Assembly: GCF_026913015.1 (NCBI RefSeq)
Contig: NZ_JAPTYD010000015.1
Location: forward strand, 1 to 64,000
Reading direction: 5' to 3'
Length of the DNA: 64,000 nt
Source: Paracoccus benzoatiresistens
GTDB taxonomy: Bacteria; Pseudomonadota; Alphaproteobacteria; Rhodobacterales; Rhodobacteraceae
The stretch's first letter is position 1. Each line of letters begins with the position of its first letter. This document shows, one piece after another, positions 51,677 to 60,290 of the stretch. The notes under the pieces were generated by a model, which was not told the DNA's origin, did not search any database, and was given only the letters and a program-made list of their open reading frames with translations. The position numbers and the translations under genes were made by a program.

Positions 51677-53614
51677 ATGTTCACGAGCAAGATAGCCTTC
51701 GGATTCGGCCTGTCCGCGATGGCCATGGTCCTGGCAGGCGCGACGGCCCGGGCAGACGACGCGGGAAGCGCCACGCCCGAACGAATCCGCGGAATGCCGG
51801 AAGGGCGACCCTATTCGCCCTATGCCGACCGCAACTTTCCCGCACGGCCCCTGTTCGGCGACACGCATCTGCACACGATGCTTTCCCTTGATGCGGGCGC
51901 CTTCGGCGCGCGCCTGTCGCCCACGGACGCATATCGGTTTGCCCGAGGAGAACAGGTGACGGCCTCGTCCGGACAACCGGTGCGGCTGAGCCGGCCGCTC
52001 GACTTTCTGGTGGTGGCGGATCATTCCGACAACATGGGTCTTTTTACCGACCTCCTGGCTGGCGCCCCCAATATCGTAAGCAACCCGCAGGGCCAACGCT
52101 GGTACAACATGATCCAGCAGGGCCAGGGACCTGCAGCCGCGCTCGAGCTTATCAAGGCGTTTTCCCAGGGCACCTTTCCCCAGGACCTCATGTATCTGCC
52201 CGGCAATCCCGCCTATACGAATACTTGGCACCAGATCATCCAGGCGGCCGAGGACGCCAACGATCCGGGCACCTTTACCGCCTTCATCGGCTATGAATGG
52301 ACGTCCAACACCGGCGGAAACAACCTGCACCGCAACGTCATCTTCCGCGACGGCGGCGATCTTGCCCGGCAGGTCGTGCCGCTGACGGTGGTCGGCTCCG
52401 GCGGCAGCGACGACCCGCGCGACCTTTGGACCTGGCTGGCCGCCTATGAGGAAAAGACCGGCGGCAACGTCCTGGCCATTCCCCATAACGGCAACCTGTC
52501 GAACGGCCTGATGTTCCCGCTGATCGAGCCGGTGTCGGGCCAGCCCCTCGACGAGGCCTATGCCCGGAGTCGCGCGACCTGGGAGCGGGTCTACGAGGTC
52601 ACGCAGATGAAGGGCGATGGCGAGGCGCACCCGGCGCTGTCACCCAACGACGAGTTCGCGGGCTACGAAACCTGGGACAAGGGCAATCTTGACCTGTCCG
52701 TGCCCAAGAAGCCGGAGATGCTGCAATACGAGTATGCGCGGGCCGCACTGCTGAACGGGCTCGCGCTCGGGGCGGAGTTGGGTGTGAACCCGTTCCAGTT
52801 CGGCATGATCGGCTCGACCGACGCCCACACCGGGCTCACCGCCGCCGAGGAGGACAACTTCTTCAGCAAGGTCGCCTCCGAGGAACCGAACCCGGAACGC
52901 ATGCTGAAGCCCTTCATCAAGGGGTCCAGCGGCCTGTCCATCTTTGGCTGGGAAATCGTGGCGGGGGGCTATGCCGCAGTCTGGGCGACCGAGAACACCC
53001 GCGAGGCCATCTTCGACGCCATCGAGCGGCGCGAAGTTTATGCCACCACCGGCCCGCGCATGTCGGTGCGTCTGTTCGGTGGCTGGGACTTCGTTCCCGA
53101 GGACGTCAACACCCGCAGCCCGGGAGTTGAGGGCTACACCCGCGGCGTGCCGATGGGAGGCCAGCTGTCGAAGGCGCCCGAGGGCGGAGCGCCCCGCTTC
53201 CTCGTCGCCGCGCTCAGGGATCCGATCGGGGCGAATCTGGACCGCATCCAGATCGTCAAGGGCTGGATGGATGCAACCGGCGCGCTGCAGCAAAAGGTCT
53301 ATGACGTGGCCTGGTCGGGCGGCCGCACGCCCGATGCCCAAGGCAAGCTGCCCGCGGTGGGCAACACGGTGGACGTGGTCAATGCCACCTGGACCAACAC
53401 CATCGGCGCGCCCGAACTCATCACCGTCTGGCAGGATCCGGACTTCGATCCGGCCGAGCGCGCCTTCTACTATGCCCGCGTGATGGAAATTCCGACGCCC
53501 CGCTGGACCGCCTATGATGCCAAGTACTATGGCACCGCCAACATCCCCCCTGAGGTTCCGATGGTTCACCAGGAACGCGCCTATACGTCTCCGATCTGGT
53601 ACAACCCGACGTGA
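51677..53614 (+). CDS. DUF3604 periplasmic protein with PHP-like metal motif
   Basis: 645 residues. A signal peptide (FGFGLSAMAMVLAGATARA) is followed by LFGDTHLHTMLSLDAG (His64/His66) and FLVVADHSDNMG, which give a PHP/amidohydrolase-like metal site. The DUF3604 body contains FTAFIGYEWTSNTGGNNLHR, VLAIPHNGNLSNG and FGMIGSTDAHTGL with further His/Asp candidates. The family is uncharacterised and probably hydrolytic. I start at ATG 51677, the first codon that gives a signal peptide; earlier in-frame sequence overlaps the pseudogene. It leads the plus-strand half of the module. Confidence 0.85.
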   Translation: MFTSKIAFGFGLSAMAMVLAGATARADDAGSATPERIRGMPEGRPYSPYADRNFPARPLFGDTHLHTMLSLDAGAFGARLSPTDAYRFARGEQVTASSGQPVRLSRPLDFLVVADHSDNMGLFTDLLAGAPNIVSNPQGQRWYNMIQQGQGPAAALELIKAFSQGTFPQDLMYLPGNPAYTNTWHQIIQAAEDANDPGTFTAFIGYEWTSNTGGNNLHRNVIFRDGGDLARQVVPLTVVGSGGSDDPRDLWTWLAAYEEKTGGNVLAIPHNGNLSNGLMFPLIEPVSGQPLDEAYARSRATWERVYEVTQMKGDGEAHPALSPNDEFAGYETWDKGNLDLSVPKKPEMLQYEYARAALLNGLALGAELGVNPFQFGMIGSTDAHTGLTAAEEDNFFSKVASEEPNPERMLKPFIKGSSGLSIFGWEIVAGGYAAVWATENTREAIFDAIERREVYATTGPRMSVRLFGGWDFVPEDVNTRSPGVEGYTRGVPMGGQLSKAPEGGAPRFLVAALRDPIGANLDRIQIVKGWMDATGALQQKVYDVAWSGGRTPDAQGKLPAVGNTVDVVNATWTNTIGAPELITVWQDPDFDPAERAFYYARVMEIPTPRWTAYDAKYYGTANIPPEVPMVHQERAYTSPIWYNPT

Positions 53615-53739
53615 CGGCGCGGAAGGACGGCCGTCACGGACGCGAGCCGGAGCAGCCGATCGCGCCGGCCCGGCGGATGTCGAAAAGCGTCTCCTCCACC
53701 CCTTCCGCGCGCATCCGGGATCGAGGGCATGAGAGCGTG

Positions 53740-54319
53740 ATGCGGATTCCTTTGCTTGCCCTGGCGATCTGCCTTGCCGCCGGCGCGGCTTGGGCCCATG
53801 ACGGAGCCGCTGCCGGCGGGGGCTTTGTCACGGGCTTCCTGCACCCGGTCCTCGGCTGGGACCATGTCGCGGCGATAGTGGCCGTGGGGCTTTGAGGGGC
53901 CATCCTCGGCCATCCTGCCATCCTGGTTCTGCCGGGTCGCCTTTCCCGTCGTCATGTCGCCTGGGGACGCCTTGGGCGTTGCGGGCCTGCCCCTTCCGGG
54001 GGTCGAGACGGGCATCGCTGCATCGGCCGTTGTCTTGGGGATGGCGGTGGTGCTGGCCCGGCGGCCGCCGCTCTGGGTTGCGGCCGCCGTGGTGAGCTTC
54101 TTCGCCGTCTTCCACGGCCACGCCCACGCGACCGAGATGCCGGACGCGGCAAACCCCGTCGCTTATGCCGCAGGCTTCGTGCTGGGCACAGGGCTCCTCC
54201 ATCTGGCAGGGATCGCCCTGGGCCTTTTCGTGCACAGCCCGGGCGGCCTGCTTGCGGTGCGCGCCCTGGGCGGCGTGATCGGGGCGACCGGGTTCGGCTT
54301 TCTGGCCGGCGTGCTGTGA
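53740..54319 (+). pseudogene. HupE/UreJ-type metal permease, nonsense codon plus +1 frameshift
   Basis: The signal peptide and first helix (MRIPLLALAICLAAGAAWAH, then FLHPVLGWDHVAAIVAVGL) run into TGA at 53893-53895, where the family normally has Trp (GLWG). Downstream, one extra G in the 53934-53936 run shifts the frame. Removing it restores VLPVAFPVVMSPGDALGVAG and the rest, including FFAVFHGHAHATEMPD. HupE/UreJ proteins are Ni/Co permeases. It carries two independent lesions, one of them a substitution, so this is probably a real pseudogene. Confidence 0.8.
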
Positions 54320-54904
54320 AGCGGCAAGCGACCACCCTTGGCATCGCGATGGCATTCCTGCCCGAAGCGGTGCGCGCCCATGATGCCCTTGGCGACCTCG
54401 GGCCCTTTTACGCGAATGTCCTTCACCTTCTCGCCGATCCTGCGCAAGGCCATGTCATCGCCGCGCTGGCGGTTTTCCTGGCCCGCCAGCCTCTGGCCGC
54501 GGCGCAGGCGGGCTTTGCCGCCTTGGCGGCCTCGGTCCTGGCCGCGACGCTGGCCGTGCATCTTGGCCTGGCGGGTCCGAATGTCCTTTAGGTCAGCAGC
54601 CTGACCGCGCTGCTCCTCGCAATCCTTGCCCTTTCCGGGTTGCCCTTGGGCCGGGCGATTAGCGCCATCATGGCAGCAGCGGCAGGGCTGGCAGCGGGGT
54701 TTTTGATGGAATTGCCGACATCCACGGCCCGGGAGGCCGCACTGGCCGGGCTGGGCGGGGTCGTGGGCCTTTGTCTGGGCGCCCTGTTCATCTGGGGCGG
54801 CGTGGCATGGCTGCAGGACCGCTTGGGCCCGGATCGCGGGCGCTGTCGCGGCGGCCTGGATCGTGGCCGTCGGGCTGATGGCCCTGGCCCTGCCCGTCGC
54901 CTGA
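54316..54904 (+). pseudogene. Second HupE/UreJ-like membrane protein gene, stop codon plus frameshift
   Basis: It starts with MKRQATTLGIAMAFLPEAVR and carries a periplasmic His near residue 22. It runs through helices to TAG at 54589-54591, where CAG would read on as VSSLTALLLAILALSGLPL. After ~240 more bases of open sequence, an extra C near 54,828 shifts the frame; removing it gives LGRIAGAVAAAWIVAVGLMA and a natural stop at 54904. It overlaps the first HupE-type pseudogene by 4 bp, so the two were an operon. Confidence 0.7.
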
Positions 54905-54913
54905 GCCGGGGCG

Positions 54914-55927
54914 TCAGAAGGCCGCGACCCGTCCCACGAACCAGACCGCCGCGATCCCGCCCAGAAGATAGCCGACGCTGCCGCGACCCAGGCTGCCGGG
55001 GCGGCCCAATGTCCGGATCGCCGCGGGATCAAGCCTTGCAAGCAGGTATCCGGCAAGCAGGACAGCCATGATGAAAAGCAGTTGCCCAACCTCTACCCCG
55101 AGGTTGAAGGCCAGCAGCGCCAGCGGGATGTCCCCCGACGGCAGGCCGATATCGAGCAGCGCGCGCGCAAAGCCCAACCCGTGCAACAGCCCGAAGGCGA
55201 AGGAAACGGCCCAGGGGTGTCGTTCCGACAGGCGAAGTCCGGCGCCCGCGGGGCGCACGATCTCGGCTGCGAGAAACATGATGGACAGCGCCACGACCGC
55301 TTCGACAGGGGGCGCGGGCACGACGATCCAGCCCAGGCTTGCCGCCCCCAGGGACACCGAATGGGCGGCGGTGAATGCCGTCACCGCACCGACAAGGCGC
55401 CTGCGGTCGCGGATCAGCAGGATCAGGGCGAAAACGAACATGAGGTGATCGACCCCCTTGAGGATGTGGTCGATCCCAAGCAGAAGATAGGTCCGGAAAA
55501 CGCCCGCCCGGCCCATCCGCTGGGGCAGCGTGACGCCCGGCTCCAACGGCGTCAGGCGGATGCTGGCCGCCTGACCCGGGGTCGCCTCATATCGCACAAG
55601 GACGTCGGTCCGCGTGTCCTCCAGGCCGTCTATCGTGACCAGCCCGCCCGCGATCCCGCCCGCGCAGCGCGCCTGCCAGACAGAGATATAGGCATTCCCC
55701 TCGAAGCGGGCCTGGGGCGGGCGGCGGGCGTCACAGCTTTCCGGCAGGACGGCCTCGATGGCCATGGGCGCCCCTGCCACGACAGGTACCTTCCAGATGA
55801 CCCTCCAGCGCTCGCCGCTTGCCGGGGTCAGTTCCAAATAGCCAGGCTGGAGGGCATGGGCGTGCGCCTCGCCCCCCGCAAGAAACAGAAGCACCAGCGC
55901 CACAGCGGTCAGCAAAGCCTGCATCAT
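54914..55927 (-). CDS. HupE/UreJ family protein (HupE_UreJ_2)
   Basis: 337 residues, intact. A signal peptide (LLTAVALVLLFLAGGEAHA) precedes a periplasmic domain beginning HALQPGYLELTPASGE. The C-terminal membrane part has FRTYLLLGIDHILKGVDHLM, TAFTAAHSVSLGAASLGW and FAFGLLHGLGFARALLDIGL, with the His residues of nickel/cobalt-type transporters. The ATG at 55925-55927 overlaps the ppiC-type gene by 4 bp. The metal is unknown; nickel or cobalt is the family precedent. It is the surviving HupE-type gene of the cluster. Confidence 0.87.
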   Translation of the reverse strand: MMQALLTAVALVLLFLAGGEAHAHALQPGYLELTPASGERWRVIWKVPVVAGAPMAIEAVLPESCDARRPPQARFEGNAYISVWQARCAGGIAGGLVTIDGLEDTRTDVLVRYEATPGQAASIRLTPLEPGVTLPQRMGRAGVFRTYLLLGIDHILKGVDHLMFVFALILLIRDRRRLVGAVTAFTAAHSVSLGAASLGWIVVPAPPVEAVVALSIMFLAAEIVRPAGAGLRLSERHPWAVSFAFGLLHGLGFARALLDIGLPSGDIPLALLAFNLGVEVGQLLFIMAVLLAGYLLARLDPAAIRTLGRPGSLGRGSVGYLLGGIAAVWFVGRVAAF

Positions 55928-56808
55928 GGCGTCGCCGCGCCTTCGGGTAGAATGATATCGTATCGGGCACGCAGGCTCTGGTAATGGGCCTCGCGCTGGC
56001 GCTCGCCCTCCCGACGGCGCCAATCCTCCTCCACCAGCCTCCGTACCTCCTCGAAGGGGGGCGTTGTCGCCGGTGAAAGCGCTTCCAGCCGCACAAGGTG
56101 AAGGCCATAGGCCGACGTCACGGGGCCCGACCAATGGCCGCTCTCGAGAGCCCTGATGGCGTCGAAGAAGCCCGGCCCGAAGGTGCCGTCCACCTCCGCC
56201 GGCACAGCGCCACGCATGTGGAGCGGCAGGATCGATCCGTGGGCGAGTGCTTCCGGATCGGTCCCCGAACGGAGCTTCTCAAGCGCTGCCACGGCCTGCT
56301 CGGGGTGCGTGTCGCCCAGAAAGACTTGCGAGAACGTCATCAGGGGAGGCATGGCAAGACCTTCCTTGATCTCCTTGTAGTGAGCATGAAGCTGATCCTC
56401 GGTCACCTCGGCGGTCTCGGCTCCGACGACAGTCATGAACTCCATCTTCTGCTGCAATCTCTGGCGGATCACGACGTCGTCCCGGTCAAGTCCGAGCAGC
56501 AAGGCCTCGCGGTAGAACACCTCCTGTCGCAGATATTCGTCGAGGAGGCCCTTGCGCTCGGCCTCGGTCGGGGGCCGGGTCCAGGTCGCCGCGAACTGCG
56601 CTTCCAGCTGGGCGATGATCTCCCGGGTAATCTCGATGCGCTCGGCGGGCGGCGGCGGGGCCGGGGCAAAGACGGCATGCGCCGCGAACACCAGGGCGCC
56701 GATGAGCAGAAAATGCAGCATCGGCTCGGCAAGGAGACGCTGCAGAGACGGCCTTTGCCAGGGCCGTTCGTCTGGTCCGAGCAGAGAAACATCATCGCGT
56801 TGTGACAT
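55924..56808 (-). CDS. Membrane-anchored parvulin-type peptidylprolyl isomerase
   Basis: 294 residues. An N-terminal membrane segment (MLHFLLIGALVFAAHAVF, ~31-48) is followed by a periplasmic SurA-N-like region (IIAQLEAQFAATWTRPPTEA) and a divergent rotamase domain with LMTFSQVFLGDTHPEQAVAA, and YGLHLVRLEAL. The start at ATG 56806-56808 gives MSQRDDVSLLG. Such proteins help fold exported proteins. It overlaps the HupE-type gene downstream by 4 bp and probably serves a secreted partner of this module. Confidence 0.82.
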   Translation of the reverse strand: MSQRDDVSLLGPDERPWQRPSLQRLLAEPMLHFLLIGALVFAAHAVFAPAPPPPAERIEITREIIAQLEAQFAATWTRPPTEAERKGLLDEYLRQEVFYREALLLGLDRDDVVIRQRLQQKMEFMTVVGAETAEVTEDQLHAHYKEIKEGLAMPPLMTFSQVFLGDTHPEQAVAALEKLRSGTDPEALAHGSILPLHMRGAVPAEVDGTFGPGFFDAIRALESGHWSGPVTSAYGLHLVRLEALSPATTPPFEEVRRLVEEDWRRREGERQREAHYQSLRARYDIILPEGAATP

Positions 56809-57101
56809 TGGCACCGATCTCCAGTGCTTCGCTTGTGCAGATGCACAACTCCAGATTTGCATGACTTGCAGGGCGTTCCAATATCGATCAACTCTCGTGA
56901 CCACGGGATCAATTCGCTGAGCGTGATGGGGCCAGCGCGGGACCGGCGATGGTGCAGTCACCGCGCATTCGTGACCGAGCGACGCGATGGGTCGCTTGAG
57001 GCCGTGGCCGGTGGAGCTGCCTCGGAGCAGAACCGCAGGCGCAGGCCCGGACGCTCCAGCTTGCGCACGTACCTGCGGTCACGGGTCACCTGGGGAAGGA
57101 C
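56809..57101. other. Intergenic region between the PPIase and octahaem cytochrome genes
   Basis: About 290 bp. It probably contains the promoter of the ppiC-hupE pair. A weak FNR-like half site (TTGATCGATATTGG on the minus strand, around 56,881-56,894) lies ~75-90 bp upstream of ppiC; its right half is poor. No gene or terminator is evident. Confidence 0.35.
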
Positions 57102-59051
57102 CTACGGCCTTGCAACTTGCGCTGCGGCGGCCAGTTCGGCTTCGAACCCGCGAAGCGTCCGGTCCTTCGGCACGGCAGCAAGCGCCTCCGTCAGGACCTG
57201 CCGCGCGGCCTCATCTCCACTTGTGGCGGCGGCAAGGCGCACAAGCATGATCCATGCCTCTGCCCGCTGGGGGTCCAGCCGCGTGACCTCGCGGAAGGCG
57301 CTTTCCGCTGCGGGAATGTTGCGTGTCGCAAGCGCCACGCTGCCAAGCACCATATGGGTTTCCGGAAAGTCCATGCGGGTGCCGAGGGCGGCCTGCCAGT
57401 CGCCCATGGCCCGGCGATAGGCTTTCTCCATGGCGGGCGGCAGGCGGGCGATGGGGGCGTCCACCATCTGCTTGGCCGCCTCGATGCGTACGGACAGCAT
57501 CGGATCGGAGAGGAGTGGCACGAGACGCGACACGCGCTCTGTCGGCGGGGCGGCGCGCTGGACCTGGACGGCGAAGGCGCGGACGAGCGGGTCGGCGTCT
57601 TCCAGAAGCGGCGCGAGGCGCCCGGCCAGCGCCGCGTCGGCGCCCTGCGCCGCCAGCCAGAGCGCCGTCGCGCGGACGATCCCGGGGTGGGAGCTGTCGC
57701 CTGCCAGCGTACCGAGGTCGCCGCCGGCGGCGATCGGATCGGCCCGGCCCCAGGCAAGCACCTGCCCGTAATGAGGGATGCGATGGCGGCTGTCGGGAAA
57801 CCAGGCTTCAAGCGTCGCGGCGGCCCAAGGGGGCGTCCTGTCCGAATGGCAGGCGGTGCAGGCATCGGGCGCGCCGGTATCGGCCGCAAGGTCAGGCCGA
57901 GGCACGCGAAACGAGTGGTCCGCCCGCCAGTCGTTGCCCATGTAGACGCGCTCCACCATGTGGCAGGACTTGCATTGCGCGGCCTTGCTGCCCTGATCGT
58001 GGAAGTGGTGCGCGGGGCTGTCATAGTCTGCGGGCGTCAGCGTGGGGAAGCGCGGATTGCCTGCGGGCGAATGGCACTGGGCGCAGACGGCGTTGCCTTC
58101 GGCCCGGAGCGTCGCCGTGTGGGCCTTGTGGCAGTCGGTGCAGCCCACTCCGGCCGCGTACATCTTCGACTGCAGGAAAGAGCCGTATTCATAGACTTCG
58201 TCGAGGATCTGCCCGTCCGCGTGGTATTGCCCCGGCCGCAGCAGCGCCAGCGTGAAGGCGTCGTGATAAGCCGTGCCGGGAAGCGGGTTGCCATCGCCCT
58301 GCGCTTCGCGGCGCGAATGGCAGGTCGCGCATTGCTGGATCGTGGCCTCGGTGTCGGCAAGGTCCACGGTAAAGCCGCCGGTGGGTGGCAGCGGCTCGCC
58401 TGTGGTCTTCCAGCGTTCTGCCCAGGCAAGGTGGTCACCCCCGGGTCCGTGGCAGGCCTCGCACCCCACGCCGATTTCGACCTGGCGGGAAGCGTAGGTG
58501 CGCGTCGCGGGGTCGTAGTTCTTCCTGTATCCGGTCGCATGGCATTCGGCGCAACGGGCGTTCCAGGTCTTGTAGGGGCCGGTCCAGTGCAGCCCGTCGT
58601 CTGGCGGGATCACGTCGTCCCCGTAAAGATGGAACCAGCCGCCCTTTTCGGTATCCCACACCACGTCGAAGCTTTGGAGCCGACCCGGCTCGGTTTCGAA
58701 AAGGTACTGCTGGAGGGGCTCGACCCCCACGACCGAATGGACCGGGTAGCTGCGCCGCGCGCCGTCGCTTTCGGTGACATCGGCGTAGTAGCGGCCGTCC
58801 TCGATGCGGAACCGAACGGACATGCCGGCGCCCTCGAACGCGGTGCCGTCGAAGTCGGTCGCCACCGTGCCGGGGCTCGGCTCTGTCCAGGCAAGCGCGT
58901 GGTGCGAACCCTTCCAGTCGGCCGCCACCGCCTCGTGGCAGCCCGTGCAGGCGGCGGAGCCCACGAAGGCGGGCGCCGTGGTTTCGGCCGCAAGGCCCGC
59001 GGCGGGCAGGAGCGCGAAGGTCGCGGCGATCAGGGTGCGTTGCAACCGCAT
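57102..59051 (-). CDS. Octahaem c-type cytochrome with C-terminal TPR region
   Basis: 649 residues, signal peptide (LIAATFALLPAAGLAA). Eight CxxCH sites are visible at about residues 35, 167, 197, 241, 304, 323, 360 and 398. The segment RCAECHATGYRKNYDPATRT and GCEACHGPGGDH resemble the cytochrome c554-type multihaem fold. After ~410 there is an alpha-helical region ending in TPR-like FPETHMVLGSVALATRNIPA and FREVTRLDPQRAEAWIMLV. ATG 59049-59051 has AAGGA 5 nt upstream. It is a periplasmic redox or electron-storage protein; the partner is unknown. It is the most distinctive protein of the module. Confidence 0.88.
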   Translation of the reverse strand: MRLQRTLIAATFALLPAAGLAAETTAPAFVGSAACTGCHEAVAADWKGSHHALAWTEPSPGTVATDFDGTAFEGAGMSVRFRIEDGRYYADVTESDGARRSYPVHSVVGVEPLQQYLFETEPGRLQSFDVVWDTEKGGWFHLYGDDVIPPDDGLHWTGPYKTWNARCAECHATGYRKNYDPATRTYASRQVEIGVGCEACHGPGGDHLAWAERWKTTGEPLPPTGGFTVDLADTEATIQQCATCHSRREAQGDGNPLPGTAYHDAFTLALLRPGQYHADGQILDEVYEYGSFLQSKMYAAGVGCTDCHKAHTATLRAEGNAVCAQCHSPAGNPRFPTLTPADYDSPAHHFHDQGSKAAQCKSCHMVERVYMGNDWRADHSFRVPRPDLAADTGAPDACTACHSDRTPPWAAATLEAWFPDSRHRIPHYGQVLAWGRADPIAAGGDLGTLAGDSSHPGIVRATALWLAAQGADAALAGRLAPLLEDADPLVRAFAVQVQRAAPPTERVSRLVPLLSDPMLSVRIEAAKQMVDAPIARLPPAMEKAYRRAMGDWQAALGTRMDFPETHMVLGSVALATRNIPAAESAFREVTRLDPQRAEAWIMLVRLAAATSGDEAARQVLTEALAAVPKDRTLRGFEAELAAAAQVARP

Positions 59052-59140
59052 GGCGATCCTTGCCGAAAGGCTGGCGACAGAAGCACGCCCGAACCGCGCC
59101 GCAAATGCCCGCCCCTTTGGGCGCGCGAGTCCCTGCCGGT

Positions 59141-60118
59141 TCATCTGCCGGGCCACACGCTTTTCCAGTCCTGCGCCATGTCCACCACCAGCCAGCCGCG
59201 TGCCGGGGCCTCGTCAAGCCCGCGGGCAAGCTGGCCGACATGGCTGTTGCGGTCATAGGCCCATTCGCGAGCCGCATCGGTGTGGTGGACGATCACCCCG
59301 AGGCGGGCGCCCTTTCCCGCGGTTGCCCATTCCAGCATCGCGAAGTCGCCGTCCGAGTTGCCCGCTACCAGGATCGGCCGCTTGCCGATGTGGGTGTCGA
59401 TGCCGACGGGCTTGCCCTCCTTGTCGTCGATGAAGGCCAGCCCCGCATCCTTGAGGATCGTCGGCACATCGTCGATCACGGCATAGCGCGTCTTGCCCGC
59501 GCTGCCGATGACGTTCTCGGGCGGGATGCCATAGACCTCCTCGGCAAAGGCACGCACGAAATGGATGCCACCGCCCGAGACGATGTAGGTCTCGAATTCC
59601 TCGTCCCGGAGGTAGCTCAGAAGTTCGAGCATCGGCTGGTAGGTCATCTGTCGGTAAGGCCGCCCCGTCACCGGGTGGCGGGCGGTGTCGAGCCAGCCTG
59701 CGACGTTGTCCTGGAATTCGTCAACCGACAAGCCGGAATGCGATACGTTGACGATCTCGAGAAGCGCGGCCTCGCCGCCGGAAAGGGCGGCCTCCAGGTT
59801 CCCTTCGGCCGCCGCCTTCAGCGTATCGGAGGTCAGGATCGAGGGATCGCTTTCGGCGAGTTCGCCGATCCGTTCCATCGCGTAGAGGAACTGGAAATAC
59901 ACGGGCTGCTCGGCCCAGAGTGTGCCGTCGTTGTCGAAGACGGCGACACGGTCGGCCGGCGTCACGTACTCGGGGGACGCCGGATCGGTGACGCTTTCGA
60001 CAAAGGTCAGGAGGGCGGCCTTCGGGTCGGTGTCGTTCCATGACGGCAAAGGGTCGGCAAGCAACGGCGAGCCGGCGATTGCCATCGCGCCTGCAAGCAG
60101 GAAACGGGCGAATATCAT
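59141..60118 (-). CDS. Periplasmic HAD superfamily phosphatase
   Basis: 325 residues. A signal peptide (ARFLLAGAMAIAGSPLLA) is followed by HAD motif I VAVFDNDGTLW (nucleophile Asp62, second Asp64), motif II in TYIVSGGG, and motif III/IV in GKRPILVAGNSDGDFAML. It is predicted to hydrolyse a phosphate ester in the periplasm. It lies 89 bp upstream of the octahaem cytochrome gene and ~170 bp downstream of the sulfatase, on the same strand. The start at 60116-60118 has AGGGG upstream. Confidence 0.85.
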   Translation of the reverse strand: MIFARFLLAGAMAIAGSPLLADPLPSWNDTDPKAALLTFVESVTDPASPEYVTPADRVAVFDNDGTLWAEQPVYFQFLYAMERIGELAESDPSILTSDTLKAAAEGNLEAALSGGEAALLEIVNVSHSGLSVDEFQDNVAGWLDTARHPVTGRPYRQMTYQPMLELLSYLRDEEFETYIVSGGGIHFVRAFAEEVYGIPPENVIGSAGKTRYAVIDDVPTILKDAGLAFIDDKEGKPVGIDTHIGKRPILVAGNSDGDFAMLEWATAGKGARLGVIVHHTDAAREWAYDRNSHVGQLARGLDEAPARGWLVVDMAQDWKSVWPGR

Positions 60119-60243
60119 CAGGTGACCCCTTTTCACTCTGGCGGTGAAAATGCTGCGACGCCCACGCGTCACTGTCTTGGAGAAGGTTCCATCGCGGAAA
60201 AACGAGGGCGCCCTCGCCCGGGGGCGGGCGCCTTGCCGCAGGT

Positions 60244-60283
60244 GCGAGGGGTGAGGCCGCTTTCCGGCGCCCTCACCCCTCGC
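60244..60283. terminator. Long perfect hairpin between sulfatase and HAD genes
   Basis: GCGAGGGGTGAG (60244-60255) and CTCACCCCTCGC (60272-60283): twelve-base perfect arms with a 16-base loop. It begins 7 bp after the sulfatase stop on the minus strand. There is no T-tract, so it could be a transcript stabiliser, a pause or an RNA-binding site as well as a terminator. Confidence 0.6.
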
Positions 60284-60290
60284 CTGTGAT

